Positions 43,421-53,603 of a DNA stretch of 64,000 nt are shown one piece after another. The notes under the pieces were generated by a model. The model ran no database searches. It was not told where the DNA came from and worked only from the letters and a program-made list of their open reading frames with translations. The translations under genes and the position numbers were made by a program. The stretch comes from Marinomonas atlantica (GTDB taxonomy: Bacteria > Pseudomonadota > Gammaproteobacteria > Pseudomonadales > Marinomonadaceae), in assembly GCF_001639725.1 (NCBI RefSeq), contig NZ_LTAW01000001.1, positions 124,001-188,000 of the forward strand, written 5' to 3'. Within the stretch, counting starts at the first letter, position 1, and every line of letters starts with the position of its first letter.

Positions 43421-44299
43421 ATGAGCCAAGTCCTAGAAGCACACATTCCTCAACCAGGCGCCCCTATCAGTCAGTGGCAAGCGTATCTTACCCTTGGCTT
43501 TGCTAAGAGTAAGCGTGGCACCGTATTGAAAACCTGTGATCACAAAGGGCCTTTGTATGTGCAAAAGCCGTTTTATCCAGAGGGCAAAGACACCGCTCAT
43601 ATCTATCTTTTACACCCTCCAGGTGGATTGGTGTCTGGCGATGAATTGGTGATTAAGTCCAATCAGGCCTCTGATACTCATGTACTGATCACCACACCCG
43701 GAGCAGGGCGTGTGTACAAAGCCCGTCCTGATCGCACGTTGCAATGTCAAACGACCCATCTGCATGTACCAACAGATGCCAGCATGGAATGGTTACCTCA
43801 AGAAACCATTCTTTACCCTGATGCCAATACTCGTTTGCGTAATCACGTCGAATTGCACGGTAATGCGCGTTTTATCGGTTGGGAAATCACCTGCTTTGGC
43901 TTACCTGTGAATCGGCTGGATTTTGGTATGGGCCAAGCCGATCAAAGCTTTCAGGTGCGCATTGATGGCCGTCTTCGCTTACGTGAGCGTTTGCTGGTAG
44001 ACGAACACAGTCGCACACTTATGGCAGGTAAAGCAGGGCTTCAAGGGCATCCTGTCAATGGTCTTATGCTAGCGGGTCCTTTTATCTCGGTAGCAGACGC
44101 CTTGCTTGAGACGCTGCGTGAGCAATGCCAAGTGAATGACAGCGTATCGGGGGTGACTTTAGTGGATGGCTTTATCGTGATTCGTAGCTTGAGCCACGAC
44201 AGCGAAACAATGAAGCGTCTGTTTACACTTTGCTGGGAGGCTATAAGGCCAGCATTACTCGACAAGTCAGCCTGTGCTCCAAGAATTTGGGCAACCTAA
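43421..44299 (+). CDS. ureD: Urease accessory protein UreD
   Basis: A 292-residue chaperone that acts with UreF and UreG to insert nickel into urease. Start at 43421 (MSQVLEAHIPQPGAPISQWQ) has AAGGAG; an in-frame TTG at 43400 is upstream of that site. UreD features: HPPGGLVSGDELVI, TTPGAGRVYKA and LPQETILYPDA. It begins the ureDABCEFG cluster. Confidence 0.93.
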   Translation: MSQVLEAHIPQPGAPISQWQAYLTLGFAKSKRGTVLKTCDHKGPLYVQKPFYPEGKDTAHIYLLHPPGGLVSGDELVIKSNQASDTHVLITTPGAGRVYKARPDRTLQCQTTHLHVPTDASMEWLPQETILYPDANTRLRNHVELHGNARFIGWEITCFGLPVNRLDFGMGQADQSFQVRIDGRLRLRERLLVDEHSRTLMAGKAGLQGHPVNGLMLAGPFISVADALLETLREQCQVNDSVSGVTLVDGFIVIRSLSHDSETMKRLFTLCWEAIRPALLDKSACAPRIWAT

Positions 44300-44356
44300 G
44301 CACTACTGTCCACGGAATCAATTACGCGCTATCGCGACGAATAAAGGGTTTGAACG

Positions 44357-44659
44357 ATGGAATTACTACCAAGAGAAAAGGATAAGCTGCTGGTGTTTAC
44401 CGCAGCATTGTTAGCCGAGCGACGTTTGAATCGCGGCCTCAAGTTGAATTATCCCGAGGCCATGGCCTTTATCACCATGGAAATTATCGAAGGTGCCCGA
44501 GATGGCAAAACCGTCGCCGAGCTGATGGCGTTCGGTAAAACACTACTAAGCGCTGAACAGGTGATGGATGGTGTCGCTGACTTGATTCACGAAGTGCAAG
44601 TGGAAGCGACGTTCCCAGACGGTACCAAATTAGTGACCGTGCATAACCCGATTAACTAG
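44357..44659 (+). CDS. ureA: Urease gamma subunit
   Basis: A 100-residue subunit, the standard length, with [20 protein letters not shown] and [21 protein letters not shown]. It forms part of the (UreABC)3 enzyme. It lies 57 bp after ureD. Confidence 0.97.
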   Translation: MELLPREKDKLLVFTAALLAERRLNRGLKLNYPEAMAFITMEIIEGARDGKTVAELMAFGKTLLSAEQVMDGVADLIHEVQVEATFPDGTKLVTVHNPIN

Positions 44660-44672
44660 CCGTGGAGGCCAT

Positions 44673-44993
44673 ATGATTCCAGGTGAAATTCAGGTCGCCG
44701 ATGGGGTGATTACATTAAACGAAGACCGTAAAACGCTGACGTTACGTGTTGAAAATACCGGTGATCGCCCAGTACAGATTGGCTCTCATTACCACTTTTA
44801 CGAAGTGAATCCTGCGCTGGTATTCGAGCGTGAGCAAGCTAAGGGTTATCGCTTAAACATCGCCTCGGGCACGGCGGTGCGTTTCGAACCAGGCCAAGGC
44901 CGCGAGGTGGAATTGGTAGAATACGCAGGCACGAAAACTATTTATGGATTCCGTGGTGACGTCATGGGCACCTTAACAGAGGGAGCAGAATAA
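44673..44993 (+). CDS. ureB: Urease beta subunit
   Basis: A 106-residue subunit, [20 protein letters not shown] and [11 protein letters not shown]-like [18 protein letters not shown], the usual UreB form. GTGGAGG precedes the start. Its TAA overlaps the ureC ATG by one base (TAATG). Confidence 0.97.
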   Translation: MIPGEIQVADGVITLNEDRKTLTLRVENTGDRPVQIGSHYHFYEVNPALVFEREQAKGYRLNIASGTAVRFEPGQGREVELVEYAGTKTIYGFRGDVMGTLTEGAE

Positions 44994-46699
44994 TGGCGGA
45001 GATGGACAGACAAAGCTATGCACAGATGTTCGGCCCGACCACAGGTGATCGCGTCCGTTTAGGCGATACAGATTTATGGATTCAGGTGGAAAAGGACTTT
45101 ACGACCTATGGTGACGAGGTCAAATTTGGCGGTGGTAAAGTGATTCGCGATGGCATGGGGCAAAGCCAGCTCACCAATGAAGTGGCAGTGGATTTGGTGA
45201 TTACCAATGCACTGGTGCTGGACCATTGGGGCATTGTCAAAGGCGATGTGGGCATCAAAGAAGGCCGCATTTTCAAAGTTGGCAAAGCGGGCAACCCTGA
45301 TGTACAAGACAATGTTGATATCGTGGTGGGCCCCGGTACCGAAGTGATTGCAGGAGAAGGTTCTATTCTCACCGCAGGGGGCATCGATGCGCATATTCAC
45401 TTTATTTGCCCACAGCAAATCGAAGAAGCGCTGACGTCTGGTGTAACGACTATGATCGGTGGCGGTACGGGTCCAGCGACGGGCACCAATGCGACCACAT
45501 GTACGTCTGGCCCTTGGTACCTTGGCAAGATGTTGCAAGCAACGGACAGTATGCCAATGAACTTAGGTTTTTTAGGCAAAGGTAATGCCAGTTTGCCCGA
45601 AGCTCTGGAAGAGCAATTGGAAGCCGGTGCCTGTGGTTTGAAGCTGCATGAAGACTGGGGCACGACGCCAGCGTCGATTGATTGCTGCCTAACGGTGGCT
45701 GAAAAGTATGATGTACAGGTGGCGATTCATACCGATACCTTGAATGAGTCAGGCTTTGTCGACAGCACCTTGGATGCGTTTAAAGATCGTGTCATTCATA
45801 CCTACCATACCGAAGGCGCTGGCGGAGGCCATGCGCCAGACATTATCCGTGCTGCCGGACTGACTAACGTCTTACCGTCGTCCACCAACCCGACTCGCCC
45901 GTACACTAATAATACCGTCGATGAGCATTTAGACATGCTGATGGTGTGCCATCATTTGGACAGCAACATTCCTGAAGACGTGGCGTTTGCCGATTCGCGT
46001 ATTCGCAAAGAAACCATCGCTGCGGAAGACATCTTCCATGATCGTGGTGCGTTCTCGATGATTTCGTCGGATTCCCAAGCCATGGGGCGCGTGGGTGAAG
46101 TGGTCACGCGTACATGGCAAACGGCCCATAAAATGAAACAGCAATTTGGCCTACTTCCAGAAGACGCAGAGCTTGGGGCGGACAACTTCCGTGCCAAACG
46201 CTATATCGCTAAGTACACCATTAACCCTGCTATTGCTCATGGTATCAGCCATGAAGTGGGCTCGATTGAGTCGGGTAAATTGGCGGATTTGGTGTTGTGG
46301 AAACCGGCGTTTTTTGCGGTTAAACCGTCGCTGATTATCAAAGGCGGCATGATTGCCAGTGCGCCAATGGGGGATCCGAACGCGTCTATCCCAACGCCTC
46401 AGCCAGTACATTACCGACCGATGTTCGGTTCGTTTGGCAAAGCCAGCGCGGCGACCTCTGTAACCTTTGTCTCGCAAGCCGCATTAGGCAACGATCTCAA
46501 ACAAAATCTGGGTTTGGAGCGTACCTTAGTCGCCTGTAAAAACACCCGAACTATTGGCAAGTCCGACATGGTTCACAATGCTTGGATGCCGAATATTACT
46601 GTCGATCCGCAAACCTATGAGGTGCGTGCAGACGGCGAATTATTAACCTGTGAGCCAGCGGAAAGCTTGCCACTGTCGCAGCTTTATAACTTGTTTTAA
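44993..46699 (+). CDS. ureC: Urease alpha (catalytic) subunit
   Basis: A 568-residue amidohydrolase that hydrolyses urea to ammonia and carbamate with two nickel ions. Every active-site residue falls at the same number as in Klebsiella urease: H134 and H136 (AHIHF), carbamylated K217 (GLKLHEDWG), H246, H272, flap C319-H320 (MVCHHL) and D360 ([11 protein letters not shown]). The gene is intact and coupled to ureB. Confidence 0.98.
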   Translation: MAEMDRQSYAQMFGPTTGDRVRLGDTDLWIQVEKDFTTYGDEVKFGGGKVIRDGMGQSQLTNEVAVDLVITNALVLDHWGIVKGDVGIKEGRIFKVGKAGNPDVQDNVDIVVGPGTEVIAGEGSILTAGGIDAHIHFICPQQIEEALTSGVTTMIGGGTGPATGTNATTCTSGPWYLGKMLQATDSMPMNLGFLGKGNASLPEALEEQLEAGACGLKLHEDWGTTPASIDCCLTVAEKYDVQVAIHTDTLNESGFVDSTLDAFKDRVIHTYHTEGAGGGHAPDIIRAAGLTNVLPSSTNPTRPYTNNTVDEHLDMLMVCHHLDSNIPEDVAFADSRIRKETIAAEDIFHDRGAFSMISSDSQAMGRVGEVVTRTWQTAHKMKQQFGLLPEDAELGADNFRAKRYIAKYTINPAIAHGISHEVGSIESGKLADLVLWKPAFFAVKPSLIIKGGMIASAPMGDPNASIPTPQPVHYRPMFGSFGKASAATSVTFVSQAALGNDLKQNLGLERTLVACKNTRTIGKSDMVHNAWMPNITVDPQTYEVRADGELLTCEPAESLPLSQLYNLF

Positions 46700-46731
46700 T
46701 GCGCGACGCTGATCGGATTAGGAGTCGTCCT

Positions 46732-47175
46732 ATGTTAGATATTTACACTCGCCTCGGTACCCATTGTCACGATGAGGTGTACACCACTGTCATATTAACC
46801 CATGAGCAACGGGAGCGCGGACGCTTGAAGTTGACCGGTGAAAATGGTGAAGACATTCGCGTGTTTTTAGACCGCGGTAAACCGCTACTAGTGGGCGAAT
46901 ACCTACGCGCCGAATGTGGTAAAACGATCCAGATTGTTGGTGCTGTTGAAGACATTGCCCATGCTAGCTGTGAGGATTGGGCGAACTTCGCGAAAGCGTG
47001 TTACCACCTTGGCAATCGCCACACCAAAGTCGAAGTCGGAGAGCGGTGGTTACGCATCAAGCCCGATCATGTACTGGAAGAAATGCTGCACTTATTAGGG
47101 TTAGTCGTGAGTCACGAACAAGGTGTGTTTAATCCAGAGTCGGGGGCGTATAGCCATGGACATCACCACCACTGA
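46732..47175 (+). CDS. ureE: Urease accessory nickel metallochaperone UreE
   Basis: A 147-residue nickel carrier. I start it at 46732 (MLDIYTRLGTHCHDEVYTT) because TTAGGAG lies nine bases upstream and the N-terminus fits UreE; an ATG at 46699 overlapping the ureC stop would add 11 residues. The C-terminus ends HGHHHH, a typical histidine tail. The 3' end overlaps ureF by 20 bases. Confidence 0.92.
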   Translation: MLDIYTRLGTHCHDEVYTTVILTHEQRERGRLKLTGENGEDIRVFLDRGKPLLVGEYLRAECGKTIQIVGAVEDIAHASCEDWANFAKACYHLGNRHTKVEVGERWLRIKPDHVLEEMLHLLGLVVSHEQGVFNPESGAYSHGHHHH

Positions 47176-47833
47176 TCATGGCCTGTTGCGCTTATTGCAA
47201 CTCAGTAGCGTGAGCCTGCCCGTGGGGGGGTATGCGTTTTCTCAAGGTATGGAGTACGCCATTGATCGTGGCTGGGTGACTAAGCAAGCACATGTCTTAG
47301 ATTGGACTCAGTTGCAACTACTTCAATCGTTGGCTCGAGTGGATTTACCTGTATTGCGTCTGGCGATGGCAGCTTGGGCGGAACGTGATGAAGCCCGTCT
47401 TGTTGAACTTAATGATCTAGTGCTGGCATGTCGAGAGACGAAAGAGTTACGCCTCAACGATACGGCAATGGGTGAAGCCTTAGCACGTTTGCTGCGTAGC
47501 TTAGAGATTGAGACGCCGTTTGTGCGTTTGGAAGACATTAGTTTTGTGGTGTTGTTCGCCATTGCTGCGACTCATTGGCAAATTGAATTTGATACCGCCG
47601 CATTAGGGTTTTCGTGGTCTTGGCTGGAAAACCAGATCGCCGCAGCGACCAAATTAGTGCCGCTTGGACAAACTCAAGCACAGTTATTGCTCGGTGAATT
47701 ACAACCTGTGTTATCGGATGCCATTACCTTGGCGAAAACGCTTGAAGAAGACGATGTTGGCGCGGGCTTGCCTGCAGTCGCCATCGCCAGTTGTTTACAC
47801 GAAACACAATACTCGCGGCTCTTTAGATCTTAG
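47156..47833 (+). CDS. ureF: Urease accessory protein UreF
   Basis: A 225-residue helical protein, [20 protein letters not shown] then [15 protein letters not shown], that gates UreG activity in nickel insertion. Start is ATG 47156 inside the ureE end; GTG 47123 would add 11 residues. The C-terminus ([15 protein letters not shown]) matches the family end. Confidence 0.9.
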   Translation: MDITTTDHGLLRLLQLSSVSLPVGGYAFSQGMEYAIDRGWVTKQAHVLDWTQLQLLQSLARVDLPVLRLAMAAWAERDEARLVELNDLVLACRETKELRLNDTAMGEALARLLRSLEIETPFVRLEDISFVVLFAIAATHWQIEFDTAALGFSWSWLENQIAAATKLVPLGQTQAQLLLGELQPVLSDAITLAKTLEEDDVGAGLPAVAIASCLHETQYSRLFRS

Positions 47834-47873
47834 TCGGTCTAAGCCGTGTGACATTTTTGAAGAGGAACGAAAT

Positions 47874-48521
47874 ATGAGTAAACCAAAGCAAACATTACGC
47901 GTTGGTGTCGGTGGACCGGTTGGTTCAGGTAAAACTGCACTGTTACGTTCTTTGTGCTCGGCCATGCGCGAGCATTACAACATAGCCGTGGTGACCAATG
48001 ATATCTATACCCAGGAAGACGCCAAGTTTTTGACTCGTCATGAAGCACTGGAGGCGGATCGCATTATTGGTGTTGAGACTGGCGGTTGTCCTCATACAGC
48101 GATTCGTGAGGATGCTTCGATGAACCTTGCGGCAATTGATCAGTTGTTGGAACGTCACGGCGAGTTGGATGTGGTGTTTGTGGAGTCGGGAGGAGACAAC
48201 CTCAGTGCGACGTTTAGTCCGGAGTTATCAGACTTCACGATCTATGTCATCGATGTCTCTGCTGGGGATAAAATTCCGCGCAAAGGTGGCCCAGGGATTA
48301 CTAAGTCGGACCTGTTGATTATTAACAAGATTGACCTAGCGCCGCTCGTGGGAGCTTCCCTTGAAGTCATGGACGAAGATGCAAAAGCACAGCGTGGCGA
48401 GCGTCCGTTTGTGTTTTCAAATTTAAAAGCGGCACAGGGATTAGACGAGATCATTCAGCTGATCGTGTCTGAAGGTATGTTGGAAGCAAAAGAAATCCCA
48501 CCTGCTAAAGCCGTGGTGTAA
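47874..48521 (+). CDS. ureG: Urease accessory GTPase UreG
   Basis: A 215-residue GTPase, [20 protein letters not shown] with P-loop [14 protein letters not shown], metal site GCPH ([17 protein letters not shown]) and NKID. It powers nickel delivery to urease. The ATG at 47874 has AGAGGAACG upstream; the frame is open further back into ureF but is not coding there. Its stop overlaps an upstream possible start of ureJ by one base. Confidence 0.95.
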   Translation: MSKPKQTLRVGVGGPVGSGKTALLRSLCSAMREHYNIAVVTNDIYTQEDAKFLTRHEALEADRIIGVETGGCPHTAIREDASMNLAAIDQLLERHGELDVVFVESGGDNLSATFSPELSDFTIYVIDVSAGDKIPRKGGPGITKSDLLIINKIDLAPLVGASLEVMDEDAKAQRGERPFVFSNLKAAQGLDEIIQLIVSEGMLEAKEIPPAKAVV

Positions 48522-48550
48522 TGCTAAATCGATGTGTTAAGGGGAATAAA

Positions 48551-49135
48551 ATGCAGTCTGTAATAAAGAAAATTGTACTCGTAAGCGCGTTAGCGGTCAG
48601 TTCAAGCGCAGTACTTGCGCATTCAGGTCATGAGCACACGTCGAGCTTTATGTCTGGTTTTAGTCATCCGCTGGGTGGGTTAGATCACTTATTGGCGATG
48701 GTGGCAGTAGGACTCTGGGCCGCTAGTTTAGGTGGTCGTGCATTATATGCTGTACCGGTCGCATTTGTGGCTATGATGTTACTAGGGGGTGGCGCGGCAA
48801 TGGCTGGGTTGAGTGTGCCGTTTGTTGAGCAAGGTATCGTGCTGTCTGTCATCGTACTCGGTACTTTAGTGCTGGGGGCGAAGCGCTTGCCTGTTGTAGC
48901 ATGCGCGGCCATTGCAGGAGGCTTTGCAATGTTTCATGGCGTGGCGCACGGTATGGAAATGCCGCTGAATGCATCAGGTGCGCAATACGCGCTTGGTTTT
49001 GCGCTGGCGACGGCTTTATTGCATGCCGCGGGCGTTGGCTTTGGTCAATGGATGGCGCGTATCGGAACACCGCTGGTGACACGTGTGGGCGGTTCTGTCA
49101 TCGCACTGATGGGAATGCTGCTGGCATTGGCCTAG
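48551..49135 (+). CDS. ureJ: HupE/UreJ-family membrane protein, probable nickel permease
   Basis: A 194-residue protein with a signal-like first helix (MQSVIKKIVLVSALAVSSSAVLA) and about six further helices. HSGHEHTSSFMSGFSHPLGG and GLDHLLAM are the HupE/UreJ hallmarks, with histidines that may bind nickel. Such proteins import nickel for urease or hydrogenase. GGGGAATAAA precedes the ATG at 48551. It is the last urease gene. Confidence 0.87.
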   Translation: MQSVIKKIVLVSALAVSSSAVLAHSGHEHTSSFMSGFSHPLGGLDHLLAMVAVGLWAASLGGRALYAVPVAFVAMMLLGGGAAMAGLSVPFVEQGIVLSVIVLGTLVLGAKRLPVVACAAIAGGFAMFHGVAHGMEMPLNASGAQYALGFALATALLHAAGVGFGQWMARIGTPLVTRVGGSVIALMGMLLALA

Positions 49136-49176
49136 TGAATAATTCGAGTCCGAAAGGGATGAGTAAATCCAGTCAG

Positions 49177-49205
49177 CGCTGAGCGTGAAAAACGTTCAGC
49201 GTTTT
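49177..49205 (+). terminator. Terminator of the urt-ure operon
   Basis: CGCTGAGCG pairs with CGTTCAGCG (one G-T pair), loop TGAAAAA, followed by TTTT. It lies between ureJ and the fused sensor gene. Confidence 0.78.
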
Positions 49206-49221
49206 GCTGGTTTGAGGTGAT

Positions 49222-52200
49222 ATGGCAGCTGCACAAAAGATATTCAAAGTACGACGGCACTATAACAAGTGGGTCGCTGACCAAACGCTAGAAGACTACG
49301 CGCTGCGTTATACCGCTAAGCAAGGTCATTCCATGAGCATTGAGCGCGTCGGGCATACTGCGCTGGGTGCGGCTGCGTTTTTGGCATTGGAAGGCTTGGC
49401 TGCCGTGATCACACTCAGCTACGGCTTCACGAATGCGGTGGCGGCGATTTTAACGGTGCTGGCAGTGTTCTTTATCACGGGTTTCCCGATCGCTTACTAT
49501 TCGGCTAAGCATGGCTTAGACATTGATTTGCTGACTCGTGGTGCCGGCTTTGGTTATCTTGGCTCAACGATTACGTCGCTTATTTATGCCACCTTCACCT
49601 TTATCTTTTTTGCGATTGAAGCGGCGATTTTAGCCTCGGCGTTGGAGGTACTGCTTGGCATTCCTTTGCCCATTGGCTATGCGTTGTCTGCGTTGTTTGT
49701 TATCCCCATCGTGACGCATGGAATCCGCGCGATCAGTCGCTTTCAAAATGGCACTCAATGGATTTGGCTGGTTTTGCAAGTCGCGGCCATTGGTGTGGTG
49801 GTGACGCAAGAGTATCAGAGCTTCTACGGCTGGTCCGATTTTGTGCCGAGCCACTTACCCCAAGATACGGGCTTTGATTGGGTGCTGTTTGGAGCGGCAG
49901 CGTCGGTGTTGTTTGCCTTGATGGCGCAGATCGGCGAACAAGTGGACTATTTGCGATTTTTTCCTACAAAAACTAAACAAAATCGTCGACGTTGGTGGTT
50001 TTGGCTGATTCTTGCTGGCCCCGGTTGGGTGTTTATAGGGGCGGTGAAAATGTTGCTCGGATCGTTCCTCGCGTATTTGGCGATATCCGATGGGGCAACC
50101 GCTTTGCAAGCCACCGATCCCACGTATCTGTACCAACGTATCTTTTTATTTTTAACCACATCGCCTACCACGGCATTGATACTTGCGGCGGTATTTGTGT
50201 TTATTTGTCAGATGAAAATTAATCTGACAAATGCTTACGCAGGTTCGATTGCGTGGTCAAACTTCTTTTCCCGATTGACACATTCGCACCCAGGGCGAGT
50301 CGTATGGCTGGTCTTCAATGTCACTATTGCATTGCTGCTTATGGAGCTTGGGATTTACCAAGCGCTGGGGGCGATTTTAAGTGTGTTCGCCATCAGTGCC
50401 GTGAGTTGGCTGTCGAGCTTATCCGCGGATTTGTTGATTAATAAACCGCTGGGCTTAAGCCCCGATTATGTCGAATTTAAACGGGCTCATTTGTACGACA
50501 TTAACCCTGTCGGTACTGGGTCTATGTTGATTGCTACCAGCTTGGGCTTACTCAGTTATTTAGGTCTATTTGGTGAGGTGGCGAAAAGTTTGTCGCACTT
50601 TATTTCGATTGGGGCCTGTTTTGTATGTGTCCCCTTGCTTGCATGGCTCACGAAGGGGAAATACTACATCGCGCGCCAAAGCCCTGAGCTACTGCCGTTG
50701 ATTGATTTAGCGAAGCAGGAGAACCCTAATCATGTTGTTACGTTAACTTGCGGTATCTGTGAAAACGAATTTGAAAGTGAAGATATGAGCTTTTGTTCAG
50801 CGTATCAGCAGCCTATTTGTTCGTTGTGTTGTTCGCTGGATGTAAGGTGTCTCGACAGCTGTAAACCACAAGCAAGCATTGCTCAACAGAGCGATTATTT
50901 TCTTAAACTGTTTTTGCCAAAGCGCTTGGTACGAGCGATCAGTTCACGCTTGGGTCGCTTTGCTTCGATGCTGGTGGTAATCAACGTTATCAATGCGGCA
51001 TTAATGATGCTGATTTATCGACAGATGGCACCTGAAACAGTCAATGAGTCAACGTTGCTGCAGGAAGCAATGTTTGCGCTGTTCTTTACCTTATTGATCG
51101 TGTCGGGTGTGTTGTCATGGTTATTTTTGTTGGCACATGAAAGCCGAGTCGTCGCTCAGAAAGAGTCGAATCGTCAGACTCGTAAACTGACACGAGAAAT
51201 CGAAGCCCACAAGGAGACGGACCTGGCATTACAGGGGGCGAAAGAGCAGGCAGAGCATGCAAATGAAGCGAAAAGTCGTTATCTTAGCGGTATTAGTCAT
51301 GAATTACGTACCCCTTTACAGTCTATTATTGGCTACGCTCAGTTGTTATCAGAAAAAGAAAATACGCCCTCAGGCCATCAAAATGGCTTAGATATCATTC
51401 ATCGAAGTGGCTTGTATTTGGCTGATTTGATTGAAGGTCTACTGGATATTTCTAAAATTGAAGCAGGGCGGTTTGATCTGTATCGCAATACGGTGGATTT
51501 GCCGAAACTGATTGATCAGCTCAATAGCATGTTCGTGATGCAAGCGCGTGCTAAAGGTATCTCGTTCCAGACTAAGATACTGGCTCCATTGCCCAACCAC
51601 GTGGTAACCGATGAAAAACGCTTGCGGCAAATATTGATCAATTTACTGTCTAATGCGGTGAAATACACGCCAAAAGGCTCTGTTATGTTCGTTGTGAACT
51701 ATCGAAATCAAGTGGCAGAGTTTGTTATCCGTGATACGGGTTTGGGTATTAAGGAAGAGCATCTTGAGCGGATCTTTGATCCATTTGAACGAGTGCGTGA
51801 TGTGACGACGGCTAACCTGCCGGGTACAGGATTAGGATTGACGATCGTGAAGCTTCTCGCTGAACTAATGGGTGGGGATCTGCAAGCTCAGTCTACGATA
51901 GGGCAAGGCAGTGAGTTTAAAGTGAGTTTAATGTTGCCTTGGATCTCTCAAGGTGATGAGCTTACTCATACATCACGCAAAATAGTGAGTTATCGTGGTT
52001 TTCAACGTACGGTGATGATTGTCGATGATGACCCTGTTGTGCGCGGATTATTTTCCGACATCTTGTCACCCATAGGTTTTAATGTGATTGAAGCGGCTGA
52101 CGCCCAAGCGTGTTTAGCCGAGCTGAATGCGTGCTCTCCTGATTTGTTCATTTTAGATGTTTCGATGCCCGGAATGGATGGGTTAACGCTCGCGAAAACA

Positions 52201-52701
52201 CTACGTGAGCAAAATTACAGTGTACCTATAGTGATGCTATCGGCTGACGCCCAAGAAAGTCAGCGCCACCCCGATGAGCAAAGTGCTTTCAACCAATACA
52301 TCGTGAAACCCGTGAAAAACAGTGCTCTATTTGATGCCATTCAACACTGGCTTGTGTTGGAATGGGTGTATCAAGAGATAGACGGTGAAGCGCAACACTC
52401 GGCTTCGCCTGTTTCGGAGGTTTCGTTGCTAGATGATAGCGATGGAGGAACTGAGATAGGGTACTTACCTCAGATTCCGGATCACGAAAGTATTCGTGAG
52501 TTAATGGCATTTGCGCAAATGGGCTATAAAAAAGGTGTACGTGGTGTACTTGACCAATTGAGCGACAGCGATGTTTTAGCGCCGGAGCATCGAATGCAAT
52601 TGGAAGCGCTATACCAAAGTTTCCAGTTCGATGGTATTGAACAATACCTGCAACAACACTCTTCTGATTCGGGTAGCGGACATGATGAATTCCACCAATA
52701 A
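49222..52701 (+). CDS. NCS1-like transporter / histidine kinase / receiver fusion (hybrid sensor)
   Basis: An 1159-residue inner-membrane sensor. Residues about 45-475 form a 12-helix transporter-like part resembling nucleobase:cation symporters of the NCS1 family (QTLEDYALRYTAKQGHSMSI, then SLIYATFTFIFFAIEA and MAQIGEQVDYLRFFP). A cysteine cluster follows (C510, C513, C525, C533, C536, C537, C543, C547). Two more helices lie at about 580-600 and 617-637, then a coiled coil. The kinase has H693 (SHELRTP), N811 and G-boxes DTGLG and GTGLGL. A receiver has D979 (LFILDVSMPG) and acid pair D936-D937. The tail from about 1050 may be an Hpt-like or linker region but lacks a clear phospho-histidine site. 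It follows the urease operon and overlaps a LuxR-type regulator. Likely role: sensing or transport-linked sensing of urea or a related nitrogen compound, by inference. Confidence 0.85.
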   Translation: MAAAQKIFKVRRHYNKWVADQTLEDYALRYTAKQGHSMSIERVGHTALGAAAFLALEGLAAVITLSYGFTNAVAAILTVLAVFFITGFPIAYYSAKHGLDIDLLTRGAGFGYLGSTITSLIYATFTFIFFAIEAAILASALEVLLGIPLPIGYALSALFVIPIVTHGIRAISRFQNGTQWIWLVLQVAAIGVVVTQEYQSFYGWSDFVPSHLPQDTGFDWVLFGAAASVLFALMAQIGEQVDYLRFFPTKTKQNRRRWWFWLILAGPGWVFIGAVKMLLGSFLAYLAISDGATALQATDPTYLYQRIFLFLTTSPTTALILAAVFVFICQMKINLTNAYAGSIAWSNFFSRLTHSHPGRVVWLVFNVTIALLLMELGIYQALGAILSVFAISAVSWLSSLSADLLINKPLGLSPDYVEFKRAHLYDINPVGTGSMLIATSLGLLSYLGLFGEVAKSLSHFISIGACFVCVPLLAWLTKGKYYIARQSPELLPLIDLAKQENPNHVVTLTCGICENEFESEDMSFCSAYQQPICSLCCSLDVRCLDSCKPQASIAQQSDYFLKLFLPKRLVRAISSRLGRFASMLVVINVINAALMMLIYRQMAPETVNESTLLQEAMFALFFTLLIVSGVLSWLFLLAHESRVVAQKESNRQTRKLTREIEAHKETDLALQGAKEQAEHANEAKSRYLSGISHELRTPLQSIIGYAQLLSEKENTPSGHQNGLDIIHRSGLYLADLIEGLLDISKIEAGRFDLYRNTVDLPKLIDQLNSMFVMQARAKGISFQTKILAPLPNHVVTDEKRLRQILINLLSNAVKYTPKGSVMFVVNYRNQVAEFVIRDTGLGIKEEHLERIFDPFERVRDVTTANLPGTGLGLTIVKLLAELMGGDLQAQSTIGQGSEFKVSLMLPWISQGDELTHTSRKIVSYRGFQRTVMIVDDDPVVRGLFSDILSPIGFNVIEAADAQACLAELNACSPDLFILDVSMPGMDGLTLAKTLREQNYSVPIVMLSADAQESQRHPDEQSAFNQYIVKPVKNSALFDAIQHWLVLEWVYQEIDGEAQHSASPVSEVSLLDDSDGGTEIGYLPQIPDHESIRELMAFAQMGYKKGVRGVLDQLSDSDVLAPEHRMQLEALYQSFQFDGIEQYLQQHSSDSGSGHDEFHQ

Positions 52702-53596
52702 ACGCGACATTGTGCTGGTTGTTGATGACTCACCGGATGCCCTGAGCTTAATTCATGACACCCTTGAAGCCGCTGATATGGATGTGCTGGTCGCCCTCGA
52801 AGGTCGGCAAGCGTTAACCATCGCGAAGCGTATGCGTCCTGACATCATTTTATTGGATGCGATCATGCCTCACATGGATGGCTTTGAAGCGTGCCAGGCT
52901 TTGAAAAATGATCCTAGTCTTTCGAGTATCCCTGTCATCTTTATGACGGGTCTAAGTGAAACTGATGACATAGTGCGCGGACTAGAAGCAGGCGGTGTGG
53001 ACTATTTGACCAAGCCGATTCAGCCAAATGAACTGATTGCCCGTATGCGCGTGCATTTATCGAATGCTCGGCTGAGCAACAATGCTCAATTTGCGCTGGA
53101 TAGTATGGGGCAATATTTACTGACCTTCAGTGAGTTGGGAGGGGTGGCTTGGGCAACACCGCAAGCGTATGCCTTAATGGCGCGAGCACGATTGACCCCT
53201 TTATGGCAGATTGAGCAGCTTGCACCGCAAGTTTGTGAATGGTTGAGGCATCATCCTGAAGAAGGCAACCGCTTGATCTTAAAAGGGTTAGACTACCCTT
53301 TGGCGTTGAAGTTTATTGGTCACACGGAGCAGAAAGAAGCGTTGGTGAAGTTGGAAGATGGAAACTTGCCAACAGGCCCAGAGCGGTTAAAGATGGAATT
53401 AGCATTGACTGAGCGCGAGTCCCATGTGCTCTACTGGATTGCCAATGGTAAAACTAACCGCGAAGTGGCAGAGATTCTAGAAATGAGTCCACGAACCGTG
53501 AATAAACATTTGGAACAAATTTTCCCTAAGTTGGGCGTTGAGAATCGCACCGCAGCCGCCGGCGTCGCGTTACGAATAATGGCTGCAGCAGAGTAG
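52682..53596 (+). CDS. LuxR/FixJ-type response regulator, partner of the fused sensor
   Basis: A 304-residue regulator. The receiver has D15-D16, phosphoacceptor D59 (IILLDAIMPHMDG) and lysine in YLTKPIQ. The middle part (about 135-235) is an unassigned linker. The C-terminal LuxR helix-turn-helix is LTERESHVLYWIANGKTNRE then SPRTVNKHLEQIFPKLGVENR. ATG at 52682 or 52685 lies inside the last codons of the sensor gene, so they are coupled. Probable DNA targets are the urea genes upstream, not shown here. Confidence 0.88.
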   Translation: MMNSTNKRDIVLVVDDSPDALSLIHDTLEAADMDVLVALEGRQALTIAKRMRPDIILLDAIMPHMDGFEACQALKNDPSLSSIPVIFMTGLSETDDIVRGLEAGGVDYLTKPIQPNELIARMRVHLSNARLSNNAQFALDSMGQYLLTFSELGGVAWATPQAYALMARARLTPLWQIEQLAPQVCEWLRHHPEEGNRLILKGLDYPLALKFIGHTEQKEALVKLEDGNLPTGPERLKMELALTERESHVLYWIANGKTNREVAEILEMSPRTVNKHLEQIFPKLGVENRTAAAGVALRIMAAAE

Positions 53597-53603
53597 CATA
53601 ATA

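Noticed and set aside
47664-47873. Extra N-terminal part of UreG in the long open frame
   Set aside because: It overlaps ureF out of frame; the family start and ribosome site are at 47874.
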